From the NCBI RefSeq assembly GCF_003129565.1, contig NZ_QETF01000001.1, forward strand, positions 248,001 to 312,000: 64,000 nt of DNA, written 5' to 3'. The position numbers were made by a program, and so were the translations under genes. Shown piece by piece: positions 1 to 9,018 of the stretch. The first letter of the stretch is position 1; the number at the start of each line of letters is the position of its first letter. Source of the stretch: Salibaculum griseiflavum (GTDB taxonomy: Bacteria > Pseudomonadota > Alphaproteobacteria > Rhodobacterales > Rhodobacteraceae). The notes under the pieces are model-generated. The model searched no databases. It was not told where the DNA came from and saw only the letters and a program-made list of their open reading frames with translations.

Positions 1-988
1 GGCTTTCGGCGGACAGCGTGTCACCCGCCGCGACGGTTTGCTGGGGATAGATGGTTTCCGTCTGATAGACGCCGCTGCGGGGATTGTCCTCGTCGACGCC
101 GGCAGCTCGGGCCACCGACCGGAATTCAGAACCCGGCGCAGGGATGAGCGTGGTCATCCAGTACTTGTCGGTGAAGCCGACCCAGCCGTTTTCAACCACT
201 TCGACCCGACTTTCATCGGTCGAAAGATCGGGCATGTCGTCATAGTCGATCTCTTCGAGTTCACCATCCGACATCCGCACGACGCCTTCATGCAGGATGA
301 AGAATCCAACGGTATCCGGCTCTCCGTGGCGGGCGACCAGGCCATAGGGGCGCATCGCGACATCGGCGCCGCTGTTGTTCTCGACCGTCTGGTTCACAGT
401 GAACATGTAGTCGTCGTCTACCGCGAACGTCTTGCGGAAGGTCAGTCCGGCCCCATTGTCCCAGGTCAGCGTCACGGGTGCGCCGGGGGCCAGGGTGCTG
501 CCGCTCTCGACGGACCAGACAGTGTCCGGCCCCGGCACCTGATCCTGATCGACGCCGACCGTGGCGATCCAGCCATGAAGGGCGTAATAGGGCGCCTCGG
601 TGCCGACCGGTGAAAGCAGGCGCACCAGGTCCGAATCTTCGCTCAATTCCTCGCGGTAATCGGACAGGGAAAGGTCGTCTATCCGCCCCCCTTCCAGTGA
701 GATCGAGCCGGTCAGGCGCGGCGTCTCGATATCGACACGATCATTGCCTGCAAGCGCGGCATCGACCGTCTGGTCGGGCAGTTCGCCTGGGGCCTGGCTT
801 TCGGTCGGGGTGGCGACGCCGGGGCTTGCCACTTCGCCGGTCGCGGTCGAGGCTGGCGCTGTTACTTCGCCACTGGCATCGGTGACACCGGGGGCCTGTT
901 CGGGCGGTGGGAACAGCAGGAACCAGACCAGGATGACGACAAAGCTGAGCGCTGTCGCAAGAATGAGGTTCTTGTTCTGATCGTCCAT
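1..988 (-). CDS. yidC: Membrane protein insertase YidC (N-terminal part, cut by window edge)
   Basis: The first 329 codons are present; the gene continues beyond base 1. YidC inserts and folds inner-membrane proteins, alone or with SecYEG. The protein starts MDDQNKN, followed by one membrane segment (about residues 7-28, ending FLLFPP). A Pro/Ala/Thr-rich linker and the start of the large periplasmic beta-sandwich domain follow, with the conserved stretches 'YALHGWI' and 'GFTDKYW'. The five conserved C-terminal helices lie outside the window. Placement downstream of rpmH-rnpA-yidD fits the usual bacterial order, here interrupted by ttcA and an EAL gene. The 113-bp gap to the EAL gene leaves operon membership open. 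Confidence 0.93.
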   Translation of the reverse strand, partial: MDDQNKNLILATALSFVVILVWFLLFPPPEQAPGVTDASGEVTAPASTATGEVASPGVATPTESQAPGELPDQTVDAALAGNDRVDIETPRLTGSISLEGGRIDDLSLSDYREELSEDSDLVRLLSPVGTEAPYYALHGWIATVGVDQDQVPGPDTVWSVESGSTLAPGAPVTLTWDNGAGLTFRKTFAVDDDYMFTVNQTVENNSGADVAMRPYGLVARHGEPDTVGFFILHEGVVRMSDGELEEIDYDDMPDLSTDESRVEVVENGWVGFTDKYWMTTLIPAPGSEFRSVARAAGVDEDNPRSGVYQTETIYPQQTVAAGDTLSAES

Positions 989-1101
989 CTAAACCGCCTG
1001 CAATTGCTGATCTCGGGTCAGGGCGGTTCAACAGGTCGAGGGCGCAAAGGTCAAGCGATTTCGCCTGATTTTGCGGGCCGAACGGGGGGTGATGATCGGG
1101 G

Positions 1102-2538
1102 TCAGGCCCGTCGTCTTGGCAATTCCACCATCCGGTCAGCCAAGGCACCAAGATCGGCAAGCCACCGGTCGGCCTCGTCCCTTGGCATTGGGCGGGCGAA
1201 CAGGAAGCCTTGGGCATACCCGCAGCCCAGCCGGGTCAGCATGGCGTGTTCGCCGGGGGTTTCGACCCCCTCGGCAAGGGTTTGCAGGTTCAACCGGTCG
1301 GCCATGGTCATGATCGCGGCAATCATGTCTTGTTGTTCGCGGTCCTCGTCCACGCGCGTGATGAAACTGCGATCAATCTTGATACGGTTGATGGAAAGCG
1401 TCCGTATATTGGTGATCGAGGCATAGCCGGTGCCGAAATCGTCCAGGTCGATGCCGCAACCCAACCGCGACAGCCCGGCCAGGTTCCGTGCAACCTGATC
1501 GTCGGCGCAGCGCGCCACCACGGTTTCAAGAACTTCGATCACCAGCCGTTCGGGGGCGATATCGCGGGTTTCCAGCGTCATGGCGATCCTGTCGACCAGG
1601 TGCGGCGACTGCAATTCATCGGTCGAGAAGTTCACGCCCACCCGTGGCACATGATGGCCCAGCCCGTCCCAGTGGCGTAGCGCATCCAAAGCACCCGAAA
1701 CCATCAGCTGTCCAAGCTGTTCCATCCGCCCGGTTTCACGAAGAACCGGCAGGAACTCGGCCGGTGATACGAGGCCGCGCTTGGGATGGTGCCAGCGTGA
1801 CAGGGCCTCGAATCCCGCCAGGTGTCCGGTCGCAAGATCGAATTGCGGTTGGAAATACGGCTGTATCTGGCCGATTTCCAAGGCGACCTGGGCATCCCGA
1901 CCCAGCCGGCTGCGCGACGCGATGCGCTTGCGCATACCATCGGAAAAGGATCGGACCGCGGCGGGCCCATTGCGCTGAGCCTCGACCAGGGCGCAGGTCG
2001 CCGCGTGCAGAAGGGAGCGGGCGTCCGGATTGGTGATCCGGTCCGACATGGCCAGGCCGACCGATGCCGTCGCCTGGATCGCGCCGCTTTCCAATTGGCA
2101 GGGGGCCGCCAAAGCCTGTTGTATTCGCGTGGCAACCTGCAATCCGTGTTCAAGGGATGTGGCGTTGCGCCCAGTCAGGGCAACCGCAAATCGCGGCCCG
2201 CCAAGATGTGCGGTCACGGCCTCGGGCCCCAGTGGTTCGACAAGGCGAGCCGCGCAGTGACGCAGATACGCCGCGATGGTCACGTGATCATGCCGCTCTT
2301 CCAGTTTGTGGAACGCATCGATCTCGACAAGCGCGACCGCCGCCTCACCCCGGTGCGCTGCCGACGCGCTGCGCCTGTTCAACGCATCAAGAAACCCGTC
2401 GCGCGTGCCAAGCCGAGCCGCCGGGTCGAAAGTGTCCGGCGCTGCGGGGATATTGCCGGCCCCATGGACCCGCAGGCCAGGCACCAGACCATGTGCGAGA
2501 TTTGAGGCGAATTCGAAAGCCCGGGCCAACTGGCGCAT
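1102..2538 (-). CDS. Cyclic-di-GMP phosphodiesterase with degenerate GGDEF and intact EAL domain
   Basis: 478 residues. Residues ~45-200 resemble a GGDEF domain, but the signature reads GGPRF (113-117), so cyclase activity is unlikely. Residues ~215-465 form an EAL domain with the key motifs: EAL (244-246), the ET of 'VLETV', DDFGTGY (366-372), KIDR (387-390) and a late EGVET. These bind metal and the c-di-GMP phosphate, so the protein should hydrolyse c-di-GMP to pGpG. No membrane segment, PAS or receiver domain is evident, so its input signal is unknown; the degenerate GGDEF could bind GTP. An AGAAGGGA ribosome site lies about 9 bases before the ATG. Confidence 0.88.
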   Translation of the reverse strand: MRQLARAFEFASNLAHGLVPGLRVHGAGNIPAAPDTFDPAARLGTRDGFLDALNRRSASAAHRGEAAVALVEIDAFHKLEERHDHVTIAAYLRHCAARLVEPLGPEAVTAHLGGPRFAVALTGRNATSLEHGLQVATRIQQALAAPCQLESGAIQATASVGLAMSDRITNPDARSLLHAATCALVEAQRNGPAAVRSFSDGMRKRIASRSRLGRDAQVALEIGQIQPYFQPQFDLATGHLAGFEALSRWHHPKRGLVSPAEFLPVLRETGRMEQLGQLMVSGALDALRHWDGLGHHVPRVGVNFSTDELQSPHLVDRIAMTLETRDIAPERLVIEVLETVVARCADDQVARNLAGLSRLGCGIDLDDFGTGYASITNIRTLSINRIKIDRSFITRVDEDREQQDMIAAIMTMADRLNLQTLAEGVETPGEHAMLTRLGCGYAQGFLFARPMPRDEADRWLADLGALADRMVELPRRRA

Positions 2539-2612
2539 TTCTGGTGTCCCTTCTCTGTGCCCGAAACGGGGCAGACCGGGGGCCAGATTGCGGCAGGGCC
2601 TTGGACAGAGCG

Positions 2613-3473
2613 TTAATCGACCGGCGGAATATCCATAGAATTGTTCACACCGGCGCGCGTCAGCCCGGCAAAATCAAACAGGTTCGGGTCAAGCAGATGC
2701 GACGGGCGCGTGTTCATCAGGGCGCGAAACATCTTTTGCCGCCGCCCCGGCGCGTTCTTCTCCCAGCCGTCCAGCAAGGCTTTGACCTGTTGTCGCTGCA
2801 ATCCATCCTGGCTGCCGCAAAGGTCGCAGGGGATGATCGGATACTCCATGGCCCGGGCGAATCGCTCGCAATCCTCTTCGGCCACATGGGCCAGTGGGCG
2901 ATAGACGAACAGGTCGCCTTCCTCGTTCACCAGCTTGGGCGGCATCGTGGCCAGACGCGAGCCGTGAAACAGGTTCATGAAGAAGGTTTCGAGGATGTCG
3001 TCGCGGTGATGGCCCAGCACCACGGCCGAGCACCCTTCCTCACGGGCAATCCGGTAGAGGTTGCCACGGCGCAGCCGCGAACACAGTGCGCAAAAGGTCC
3101 GCCCCTGGGGCACCTTGTCCATGACGATGGAGTAGGTGTCCTGGTATTCGATCCGGTGAGGCACGCCCATCTTTTCAAGGAATTCCGGCAGGACCGTTGC
3201 GGGAAAGCCCGGCTGCCCCTGATCGAGATTGCAGGCCAACAGCTCCACCGGCAGCAGCCCGCGCCACTTGAGTTCATGCAGAACCGCCAGCAACGTATAG
3301 CTGTCCTTGCCGCCCGACAGGCAGACCAGCCATTTCGCGCCGGGCTCGATCATCCCGTACTGGTCGATCGCCTCGCGGGTGTTCTGCACGATGCGCTTGC
3401 GAAGTTTCTTGAACTCCGTCGTCTTCGGTGCGCCGTGAAAAAGCGGGTGGATGTCGTCTGCGTCATCAAGCAT
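2613..3473 (-). CDS. ttcA: tRNA 2-thiocytidine(32) synthetase TtcA
   Basis: 286 residues. TtcA thiolates cytidine 32 in certain tRNAs using ATP and an iron-sulfur cluster. The PP-loop ATP pyrophosphatase motif SGGKDS is at residues 53-58. Two CxxC pairs follow: C128/C131 (CALC) and C216/C219 (CDLC), the first supplying cluster ligands. The opening '[19 protein letters not shown]' is typical of alphaproteobacterial TtcA, supporting this start although no strong ribosome site precedes it. The gene lies between yidD and the EAL gene on the same strand and diverges from the lipoprotein gene. Confidence 0.94.
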   Translation of the reverse strand: MLDDADDIHPLFHGAPKTTEFKKLRKRIVQNTREAIDQYGMIEPGAKWLVCLSGGKDSYTLLAVLHELKWRGLLPVELLACNLDQGQPGFPATVLPEFLEKMGVPHRIEYQDTYSIVMDKVPQGRTFCALCSRLRRGNLYRIAREEGCSAVVLGHHRDDILETFFMNLFHGSRLATMPPKLVNEEGDLFVYRPLAHVAEEDCERFARAMEYPIIPCDLCGSQDGLQRQQVKALLDGWEKNAPGRRQKMFRALMNTRPSHLLDPNLFDFAGLTRAGVNNSMDIPPVD

Positions 3474-3554
3474 GGCGTGGGAATACAGGGGGCAAGGCTT
3501 TGCGGCAAGTGAACTTGGCCAGATCCGATGAGGCCTCTGCGCCGTAAGAAGGTC

Positions 3555-4091
3555 ATGAAACAGCTTGCCCTTGCCCTGACCCTTTTTCTTGCCGCCTGCA
3601 CCGGTAAACCGTCATTTGACGATCCGGTCCTCAGTGATCGACAGTTGAACCTGGAAGAGTTCTTTGACGGCGAACTGGTCGCCTACGGGCAATTCCAGGA
3701 CATATTCGGCACCGTTCGCCGCAGCTTCGTCGTGGAGATCGAGGGCGATTGGAACGGGGAACGTCTGCGACTGGTCGAGGATTTCGTTTACGAGGACGGA
3801 TCGACCGAACGCCGCATCTGGACCCTGACCAAGACCGGCCCGGACAGTTGGACCGGCACGGCCCCGGGCGTGATCGGCACGGCGACGGGGCAGGAGAACG
3901 GGAACCGCTTCAACTGGCGCTACGAGATCGACCTGCCGGTGCCATCGGCCGATGGGCCCACGGAAACCCTGCGCGTCACTTTCGATGACTGGATGTGGCT
4001 GCAATCGGACGACAGGCTTCTGAACATTGCCTATGTCAAACGGTTCGGCGTCGATATCGGGCAGGTGGTGATCAGTTTCGAAAAGCAATAA
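3555..4091 (+). CDS. DUF3833-like lipoprotein
   Basis: 178 residues from this start. The N-terminus [15 protein letters not shown] is a lipoprotein signal with the lipobox LAAC, so the mature protein should be lipid-anchored in the envelope. The remainder is a beta-rich, lipocalin-like domain with '[14 protein letters not shown]' and a conserved C-terminal '[14 protein letters not shown]...KRFGV...VVISF', characteristic of the DUF3833 family; its function is unknown. An in-frame ATG at 3528 would add nine basic residues. I prefer 3555 because the lipoprotein signal begins there, although the AAGAAGG motif is only two bases upstream, so the start is not settled. Confidence 0.8.
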   Translation: MKQLALALTLFLAACTGKPSFDDPVLSDRQLNLEEFFDGELVAYGQFQDIFGTVRRSFVVEIEGDWNGERLRLVEDFVYEDGSTERRIWTLTKTGPDSWTGTAPGVIGTATGQENGNRFNWRYEIDLPVPSADGPTETLRVTFDDWMWLQSDDRLLNIAYVKRFGVDIGQVVISFEKQ

Positions 4092-4115
4092 CTCGATGCC
4101 GATGAGGTCGGTCGA

Positions 4116-4337
4116 TCAGTCCGGCACGTTGTCCACGCCATGACCACCCCAGGGGTGACAGCGGGCGATCCGCCTGGCGGCCAGCCAACTGCCCTTGAAG
4201 GCGCCGTGTTTTTCCAGCGCTTCCATTGCGTAGGCGCTACAGGTCGGCTGGTAGCGGCAGCCATGGCCGACCCAGGGCGAGAACACGAGCCGGTAAAAGC
4301 GCACGGGCAGCGAGACGACATAGGCGAGGGGGGTCAT
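4116..4337 (-). CDS. yidD: Membrane protein insertion efficiency factor YidD
   Basis: 73 residues matching the small YidD family: 'FYRLVFSPW', then '[19 protein letters not shown]' and '[12 protein letters not shown]'. YidD is a peripheral inner-membrane protein that assists YidC-dependent insertion. Its start overlaps the rnpA stop by four bases, implying translational coupling. It converges on the lipoprotein gene with 24 bases between stop codons and no clear terminator there. Confidence 0.95.
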   Translation of the reverse strand: MTPLAYVVSLPVRFYRLVFSPWVGHGCRYQPTCSAYAMEALEKHGAFKGSWLAARRIARCHPWGGHGVDNVPD

Positions 4338-4717
4338 GAATGAACCTCGGACAGGGCCTTTCTCAGATCGTCGCGCATTTTATGGAAATCAAGGGTCGCG
4401 GTTGTGTCACGCCGCCCGATCAGCACGTAATCCCAACCGGGCCGCGCAAGGGCGGGCAGCTCGAACCGGGCGATTTCTCGCAGGCGACGCTTGGCGCGGT
4501 TGCGGGCCACGGCGTTGCCGACCTTCTTGGAACAGGTGAAACCCACACGCGCCGGGCCGTCTTCGCCCCGGTTGCGGGCTTGCAGAACGAACCCCTTGGC
4601 ATGGGCGACGCGGGCGCGGGCCGCGGCCAGGAAATCGCCGCGCTTTTTCAGCCCCTCCACACGAACGCAAACCGCCTCGGCAGGGGCCGGGGCGGTTGTC
4701 TTTTCATCAGAGGTCAT
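4334..4717 (-). CDS. rnpA: Ribonuclease P protein component
   Basis: 127 residues. The protein subunit of RNase P helps the catalytic RNA mature tRNA 5' ends. The family motif [16 protein letters not shown] is present, preceded by 'RVGFTCSKK' and by '[12 protein letters not shown]', the usual N-terminal element. About 18 extra residues lie before that element, so initiation slightly downstream is possible. The gene lies between rpmH and yidD on one transcript, the standard bacterial arrangement. Confidence 0.94.
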   Translation of the reverse strand: MTSDEKTTAPAPAEAVCVRVEGLKKRGDFLAAARARVAHAKGFVLQARNRGEDGPARVGFTCSKKVGNAVARNRAKRRLREIARFELPALARPGWDYVLIGRRDTTATLDFHKMRDDLRKALSEVHS

Positions 4718-4745
4718 GGCGACCCCGTCCAGAGCTGGCAGCCGA

Positions 4746-4880
4746 TCAGGCGCTCAGCTTCTTGCGGCCGCGGGCACGGCGCGCGTTCAGGATCTTGCGG
4801 CCGGCCTTGGTGGCCATGCGGGCACGGAAACCGTGGCGGTTCTTGCGAACACGGTTGGACGGCTGAAATGTGCGCTTCAT
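4746..4880 (-). CDS. rpmH: 50S ribosomal protein L34
   Basis: 44 residues, starting [18 protein letters not shown] and ending RGRKKLSA, a complete bL34. The gene is short and very basic. It is the first gene of the rpmH-rnpA-yidD unit and is preceded by a good promoter at 4949-4977. A GGAGAT ribosome site lies upstream of the ATG. Confidence 0.97.
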   Translation of the reverse strand: MKRTFQPSNRVRKNRHGFRARMATKAGRKILNARRARGRKKLSA

Positions 4881-4948
4881 CGCGTTATCTCCGATCTATG
4901 GGGCGAGTCCGATTTGGATTCGAGCCCCGTCTTCATCTCGAATCCCGT

Positions 4949-4977
4949 CCTTTAGAGGCCCCCCGCGCGCCTGTCAA
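4949..4977 (-). promoter_or_regulatory. Probable sigma-70 promoter of rpmH-rnpA-yidD
   Basis: On the minus strand the sequence reads TTGACA, exactly 17 bases, then TAAAGG. This is a perfect -35 and a fair -10, about 70 bases before the L34 start codon. The match is direct; its use as a promoter is inference. No other gene starts inside the rest of the 4881-5167 interval. Confidence 0.65.
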
Positions 4978-5167
4978 CGCGGCAGGCCCAGGTTTTCTGC
5001 AACATTTCCGGGTTTTCGACCCCGGTTTGTTACACCATCCCCGCGCAAGTGAAAGAATTCGCTGCAATCCTTCACCTGCCTTCAAGGCGGCGTGATGCCC
5101 CTGTCACAGCCCGTCCGGTTCCGCCATCTATGGCAGACCCTTGTCCCCGGCCCGAAGGAGGCACAAC

Positions 5168-5899
5168 GTGAGCGATATGACGAAGTCACCAGACCAGCCC
5201 TGGCTCAAGCGCCTGCCGATTCTGACCATCCTCGCGGTTGCCGCGCTGGGCGCGATCTATCTGCGCGACTACATCAGCTTCCAGGCGCTGGCCGAGAACC
5301 GCGAGGCGTTGCTTGCATATCGCGATGCGAATTTCGTGCTGACGGCCGGGCTTTTCGTGCTGCTCTATGCAGTCATCGTCGCCTTTTCCCTGCCCGGCGC
5401 CACGGTCATGACCCTGACCGGCGGGTTCCTGTTCGCCACCTTTCCGGGCGCCTTGTTCAACGTGACGGGCGCGACGATCGGTGCGGTCGGCATCTTCCTG
5501 GCGGCGCGTTGGGGGTTCGGTGAACAACTGGGGCGCAAGCTGGAAGGCTCTGAAGGCACGGTGAAGAAGATCAAGGACGGGATCGATGAGAACCAGTGGT
5601 CGATGCTGTTCCTGATCCGGCTCATCCCTGCCGTGCCGTTCTTTCTGGCCAACCTGATTCCGGCCTTTCTGGAAGTGCCATTGCGGCGCTTCGTCATCTC
5701 GACCTTCCTTGGCATCATACCCGGTGCCGTGGTCTATACCTCGGTCGGGGCCGGGCTGGGCGAGGTTTTCTCTCGCGGAGAATCGCCCGATCTGGGGGTG
5801 ATCTTCGAGCCGCACATCCTGCTCCCCATCCTCGGGCTTTGCGCGCTGGCGTTGCTGCCTGTCATGCTTAAGGCCGTGCGCGGCAAGAAAGGGCTGTGA
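5168..5899 (+). CDS. TVP38/TMEM64 (VTT domain) membrane protein
   Basis: 243 residues with a GTG start, chosen because AGGAGG ends six bases before it; the later ATG at 5177 is too far from that site. About five hydrophobic segments surround the VTT/SNARE-associated core: 'FSLPGATVMTLTGGFLFATFPG', 'GATIGAVGIFLAARWGFG', and 'FLIRLIPAVPFFLANLIPAF' with the conserved R-P pair. The family acts in membrane lipid or solute handling; the substrate here is unknown. Its stop nearly abuts the flavoprotein gene, and such pairs are common in bacteria, suggesting linked function. Confidence 0.85.
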   Translation: MSDMTKSPDQPWLKRLPILTILAVAALGAIYLRDYISFQALAENREALLAYRDANFVLTAGLFVLLYAVIVAFSLPGATVMTLTGGFLFATFPGALFNVTGATIGAVGIFLAARWGFGEQLGRKLEGSEGTVKKIKDGIDENQWSMLFLIRLIPAVPFFLANLIPAFLEVPLRRFVISTFLGIIPGAVVYTSVGAGLGEVFSRGESPDLGVIFEPHILLPILGLCALALLPVMLKAVRGKKGL

Positions 5900-5901
5900 C
5901 C

Positions 5902-7284
5902 ATGACGCGGATAAAGACGGATCTTTGCATCATCGGCGGCGGCTCTGGCGGGCTGTCCATCGCGGCCGGGGCGGTGCAGATGGGCGCGGACGTGGTCCTT
6001 CTGGAAGGCCACAAGATGGGCGGTGACTGCCTGAACGACGGCTGCGTGCCGTCCAAGGCGCTCTTGTCCGAGGGCAAGCGGGTCAAGGCCGGCCAGACCG
6101 TCGATTTCGGCGCCGCGAAGGATCACGTGGCCGACGTGATCGCCACCATCGAACCCCATGACAGCGTCGAGCGATTCGAGGGGCTGGGGGTCAAGGTGAT
6201 CCGCGAATACGGACGCTTCATCTCGCCCACGGAGGTGCAGGCGGGTGATACGGTGATCGAGGCGCGCCGCTTTGTCATCGCGACCGGGTCGGGTCCGCTG
6301 GTGCCGCCGATCGATGGGATCGAGGACGTGACCGTTCACACCAACGAAACCATTTTCGAGCTGCGTGACCGCCCCGAGCACCTGCTGATCATCGGCGGCG
6401 GCCCGATCGGAATGGAGATGGCGCAGGCGCATCGACGCCTGGGCTGCAAGGTGACGGTGATCGAAGAGGCCAAGGCGCTGGGCAAGGATGACCCCGACCT
6501 GGCTTCGATCGTGCTTGAAAAGCTGCGTGAGGAAGGAATCGAGATTATCGAAGGCGCGCAGGCCGAAAGTATCACGCGAAACGGTGACGAAATAACCGTT
6601 CGCACCGGGAAGGGTGACATCACCGGCTCGCATCTGCTGATGGCGGTTGGGCGCAAGGTCAATGTCGAGGGGCTTGATCTGGACAAAGCCGGGATCGACT
6701 GGGGCAGGAACGGCGTCGAGGTGGATGACCGCCTGCGTTCGACCTCCAACCGGCGGGTCTATGCGGTGGGCGATGTGGCCGGCGGGCTGCAGTTCACCCA
6801 TGTGGCCGGCTACCATGCCGGGGTCGTGATCCGCTCGGCCCTCCTGGGACTGCCCTCCAGGCAAAAGACCGGGCACATCCCGTGGACCACCTATACCGAC
6901 CCTGAACTGGCCCAGGTCGGGCTGACCGAGGCGCAGGCACGGAAGGTGCATGGTGACAAGCTGGTGGTCGCCGAAGCGGAATTCGCGGGCAATGACCGCG
7001 CCGTGGCCGAGGGGCGCACGACCGGCAGGATCAAGGTCATGGTGGTCAAGGGGCGGCCCGTTGGGGCAAGCATCGTCGGCCCCATGGCCGGGGAAATGAT
7101 CGCCATGTGGGCCATGGCCATCGCCAATAACCTCAAGATGTCGGCCATTTCGAACACGGTTCTGCCCTATCCGACCTTCAGCGAGATTAACAAACGCGCC
7201 GCGGGCGCCTACTTTAGCCCCAAGCTGTTCGAAAGCCGGACAGTGAAACGGGTAGTGCGCTTCGTGCAAAGGTGGCTGCCCTAG
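5902..7284 (+). CDS. Mercuric-reductase-like FAD pyridine nucleotide-disulfide oxidoreductase
   Basis: 460 residues. The FAD-binding GGGSGG is at ~12-17. A redox-active disulfide lies in GGDCLNDGCVPSKAL (C43 and C48). An NAD(P)-binding 'IIGGGPIGMEMA', a second FAD motif ('YAVGDVAG') and a C-terminal dimerisation domain follow. This matches the dihydrolipoamide dehydrogenase/mercuric reductase superfamily. The N-terminal heavy-metal domain and C-terminal cysteine pair of true MerA are absent, so mercury reduction is unlikely and the acceptor is unknown. A GTG at 5896 is an alternative start. It probably shares an operon with the VTT gene. Confidence 0.87.
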   Translation: MTRIKTDLCIIGGGSGGLSIAAGAVQMGADVVLLEGHKMGGDCLNDGCVPSKALLSEGKRVKAGQTVDFGAAKDHVADVIATIEPHDSVERFEGLGVKVIREYGRFISPTEVQAGDTVIEARRFVIATGSGPLVPPIDGIEDVTVHTNETIFELRDRPEHLLIIGGGPIGMEMAQAHRRLGCKVTVIEEAKALGKDDPDLASIVLEKLREEGIEIIEGAQAESITRNGDEITVRTGKGDITGSHLLMAVGRKVNVEGLDLDKAGIDWGRNGVEVDDRLRSTSNRRVYAVGDVAGGLQFTHVAGYHAGVVIRSALLGLPSRQKTGHIPWTTYTDPELAQVGLTEAQARKVHGDKLVVAEAEFAGNDRAVAEGRTTGRIKVMVVKGRPVGASIVGPMAGEMIAMWAMAIANNLKMSAISNTVLPYPTFSEINKRAAGAYFSPKLFESRTVKRVVRFVQRWLP

Positions 7285-7296
7285 GTCGGACAAGGC

Positions 7297-8697
7297 ATGC
7301 GGTTGTTGAACACACTTTCGGGGCGGTTCCTGATCCTGACCACCATCTTCGTGATGCTGGCAGAGATCCTTATCTTCGTCCCCTCGGTCGCGCGTTTTCG
7401 CGAGGATTACTTTCTCGCCCGACTCGAACGGGCCCAGATCGCGTCGCTGGCTCTTCTGGCCGACGACATGATCACGGAGGAGCTGGAACAGGAGCTTCTG
7501 ACCAATGCCGAAGTGTTCAACGTGGTGTTGCGGCGCGACGAGGTGCGCCAACTGGCGCTCAGCTCTCCGATACCGGCTCCGATCCATGCCACCTACGACA
7601 TGCGCGATCCGGCGCCCTGGGTGCTCATCCGCGATGCGATGGTCCGGCTGTCTGACACGGAAAACCGGATCATCCGTGTAATCGGCAACCCGGTGCGCGA
7701 TGGCGGCCTGCTGATCGAGATAACGATGGAGACGGCGCCATTGCGCATGGCGATGATTGATTATGGCCTGCGGATTCTGCTGTTGTCGGCGGTGATCTCG
7801 ATCGTCACGGCGGCACTGCTTTTCCTTGCGGTCCGTGTGGTTCTGGTCAAGCCGATCAAGGCCGTCGTGCGCAATATGCAGCGCTATGCGGCCGCGCCCG
7901 AGGATGCCCGTTCGGTTATCACGCCCGGATCGTCTGTCATCGAACTGCGCGAAGCCGAGGACGCCCTTGCCACGCTGCAAACACAGCTGACAGGGGCGCT
8001 CAAACAGAAGGAACGGCTGGCCCAGCTGGGGGGCGGCGTGTCCAAGATTAGCCATGACCTGCGCAACATTCTAACCTCGGCGCAATTGTTCACCGACCGC
8101 ATCGAAACATCCGAGGATCCGACCGTGCGCCGGCTGGCTCCGAAACTGGTCAATTCGATCAGCCGCGCCGTGAACCTTTGCGAGACGACTTTGGCCTTCG
8201 GTCGGGTCGAGGAACCTGCGCCGCGCCTGTCACGGCTGGTGCTGGCCGACGTGGTCGAGGATGTTCTCGACGGCGAACGCCTGGCAGCGGGTGAGTCGGA
8301 TATTTCCTTTTCAGCCGATATCCCGGTGGGGATGCAGGTGCGGGCCGATGGAGAGCAGCTTTATCGCGTTTTGGGAAATCTGGTTCGAAATGCGCGCCAG
8401 GCCATCGCCGCCACGAACCAGCCCGGCGAAATCAACATCCGTGCCTTCGAGGACGAAGACGCCTGGTGGATCCATGTGACCGACACCGGCCCGGGCCTGC
8501 CCCAAAAGGCGCGTGAACACCTGTTCGAAGCCTTCCACGGGGGCGCCCGGCGGGGTGGATCGGGCCTTGGCCTTGCGATCGCTGCGGAACTTGTCCGGGG
8601 CCATGGCGGCCGGCTGGAGCTGCGCCATACCGATGAAACCGGCACGGCCTTCGCGATCTGCCTGCCAAAGGCCGATGCCGCACTGGACACCGATTGA
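7297..8697 (+). CDS. Sensor histidine kinase
   Basis: 466 residues. Membrane segments at ~10-29 and ~157-181 flank a ~125-residue periplasmic sensor region. A HAMP-like linker and a HisKA helix follow, with SKISHDLRNILTS placing the phospho-accepting His at 253. The ATPase domain has the N-box 'LGNLVRNARQAI', G1 'DTGPGLP' and G2 'GGSGLGLAIA'. It begins 12 bases after the reductase stop, so it is probably the third gene of that operon. No response regulator lies nearby, so its partner is encoded elsewhere or it is a hybrid-network orphan. Confidence 0.9.
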   Translation: MRLLNTLSGRFLILTTIFVMLAEILIFVPSVARFREDYFLARLERAQIASLALLADDMITEELEQELLTNAEVFNVVLRRDEVRQLALSSPIPAPIHATYDMRDPAPWVLIRDAMVRLSDTENRIIRVIGNPVRDGGLLIEITMETAPLRMAMIDYGLRILLLSAVISIVTAALLFLAVRVVLVKPIKAVVRNMQRYAAAPEDARSVITPGSSVIELREAEDALATLQTQLTGALKQKERLAQLGGGVSKISHDLRNILTSAQLFTDRIETSEDPTVRRLAPKLVNSISRAVNLCETTLAFGRVEEPAPRLSRLVLADVVEDVLDGERLAAGESDISFSADIPVGMQVRADGEQLYRVLGNLVRNARQAIAATNQPGEINIRAFEDEDAWWIHVTDTGPGLPQKAREHLFEAFHGGARRGGSGLGLAIAAELVRGHGGRLELRHTDETGTAFAICLPKADAALDTD

Positions 8698-8749
8698 CGA
8701 CAATATCCGGCCGCGCACCAGAAAACTGAAGTTTCCGTCGCCTGCCCCC

Positions 8750-8778
8750 TTGCATTGCCCGTCGGACAGGTCTACATC
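8750..8778 (+). promoter_or_regulatory. Probable promoter of tRNA-Arg
   Basis: TTGCAT, 17 bases, then TACATC, ending 13 bases before the mature tRNA 5' end. Spacing and position fit a sigma-70 promoter for a single tRNA gene; use is inferred. Confidence 0.5.
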
Positions 8779-8791
8779 CGCGCCTCAGAGT

Positions 8792-8868
8792 GGACCGATA
8801 GCTCAGCTGGATAGAGTACTTGACTACGAATCAAGGGGTCGGGGGTTCGAATCCTCCTCGGTCCGCCA
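8792..8868 (+). tRNA. tRNA-Arg (anticodon ACG)
   Basis: 77 bases including an encoded CCA. The acceptor stem GGACCGA pairs with TCGGTCC. The D arm has GCTC/GAGT. The anticodon stem CTTGA/TCAAG holds the loop CTACGAA, giving anticodon ACG, and the T arm contains GTTCGAATC. The A34 of ACG would be deaminated to inosine by TadA to read CGU, CGC and CGA. It stands alone after the kinase gene. Confidence 0.97.
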
Positions 8869-9018
8869 CTCTCTCTCCGATAGAAGATACGCACGTTTCA
8901 GTTGCCTGAAATTGGCGGGCAGACACGTGCGGGTGTTCCAAAAACCATCGTCATCCGTGAGCCGCGGACCCCTTGCGGGGATCGCGGCCGGCTGCACGGA
9001 TAGTGGATCGAGTGCGTC

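Noticed and set aside
5734-8055. 773-codon open frame on the minus strand
   Set aside because: It lies antisense to the VTT, flavoprotein and kinase genes, all of which have strong motifs. Its translation is rich in His, Arg, Gln and Asp with no domains, typical of high-GC shadow frames.
8880-9015. Imperfect hairpin (CCGCG...CGCGG) downstream of mipZ as a terminator
   Set aside because: The stem has mismatches and no T-run on the minus strand. It may still be structural, but evidence is too weak.
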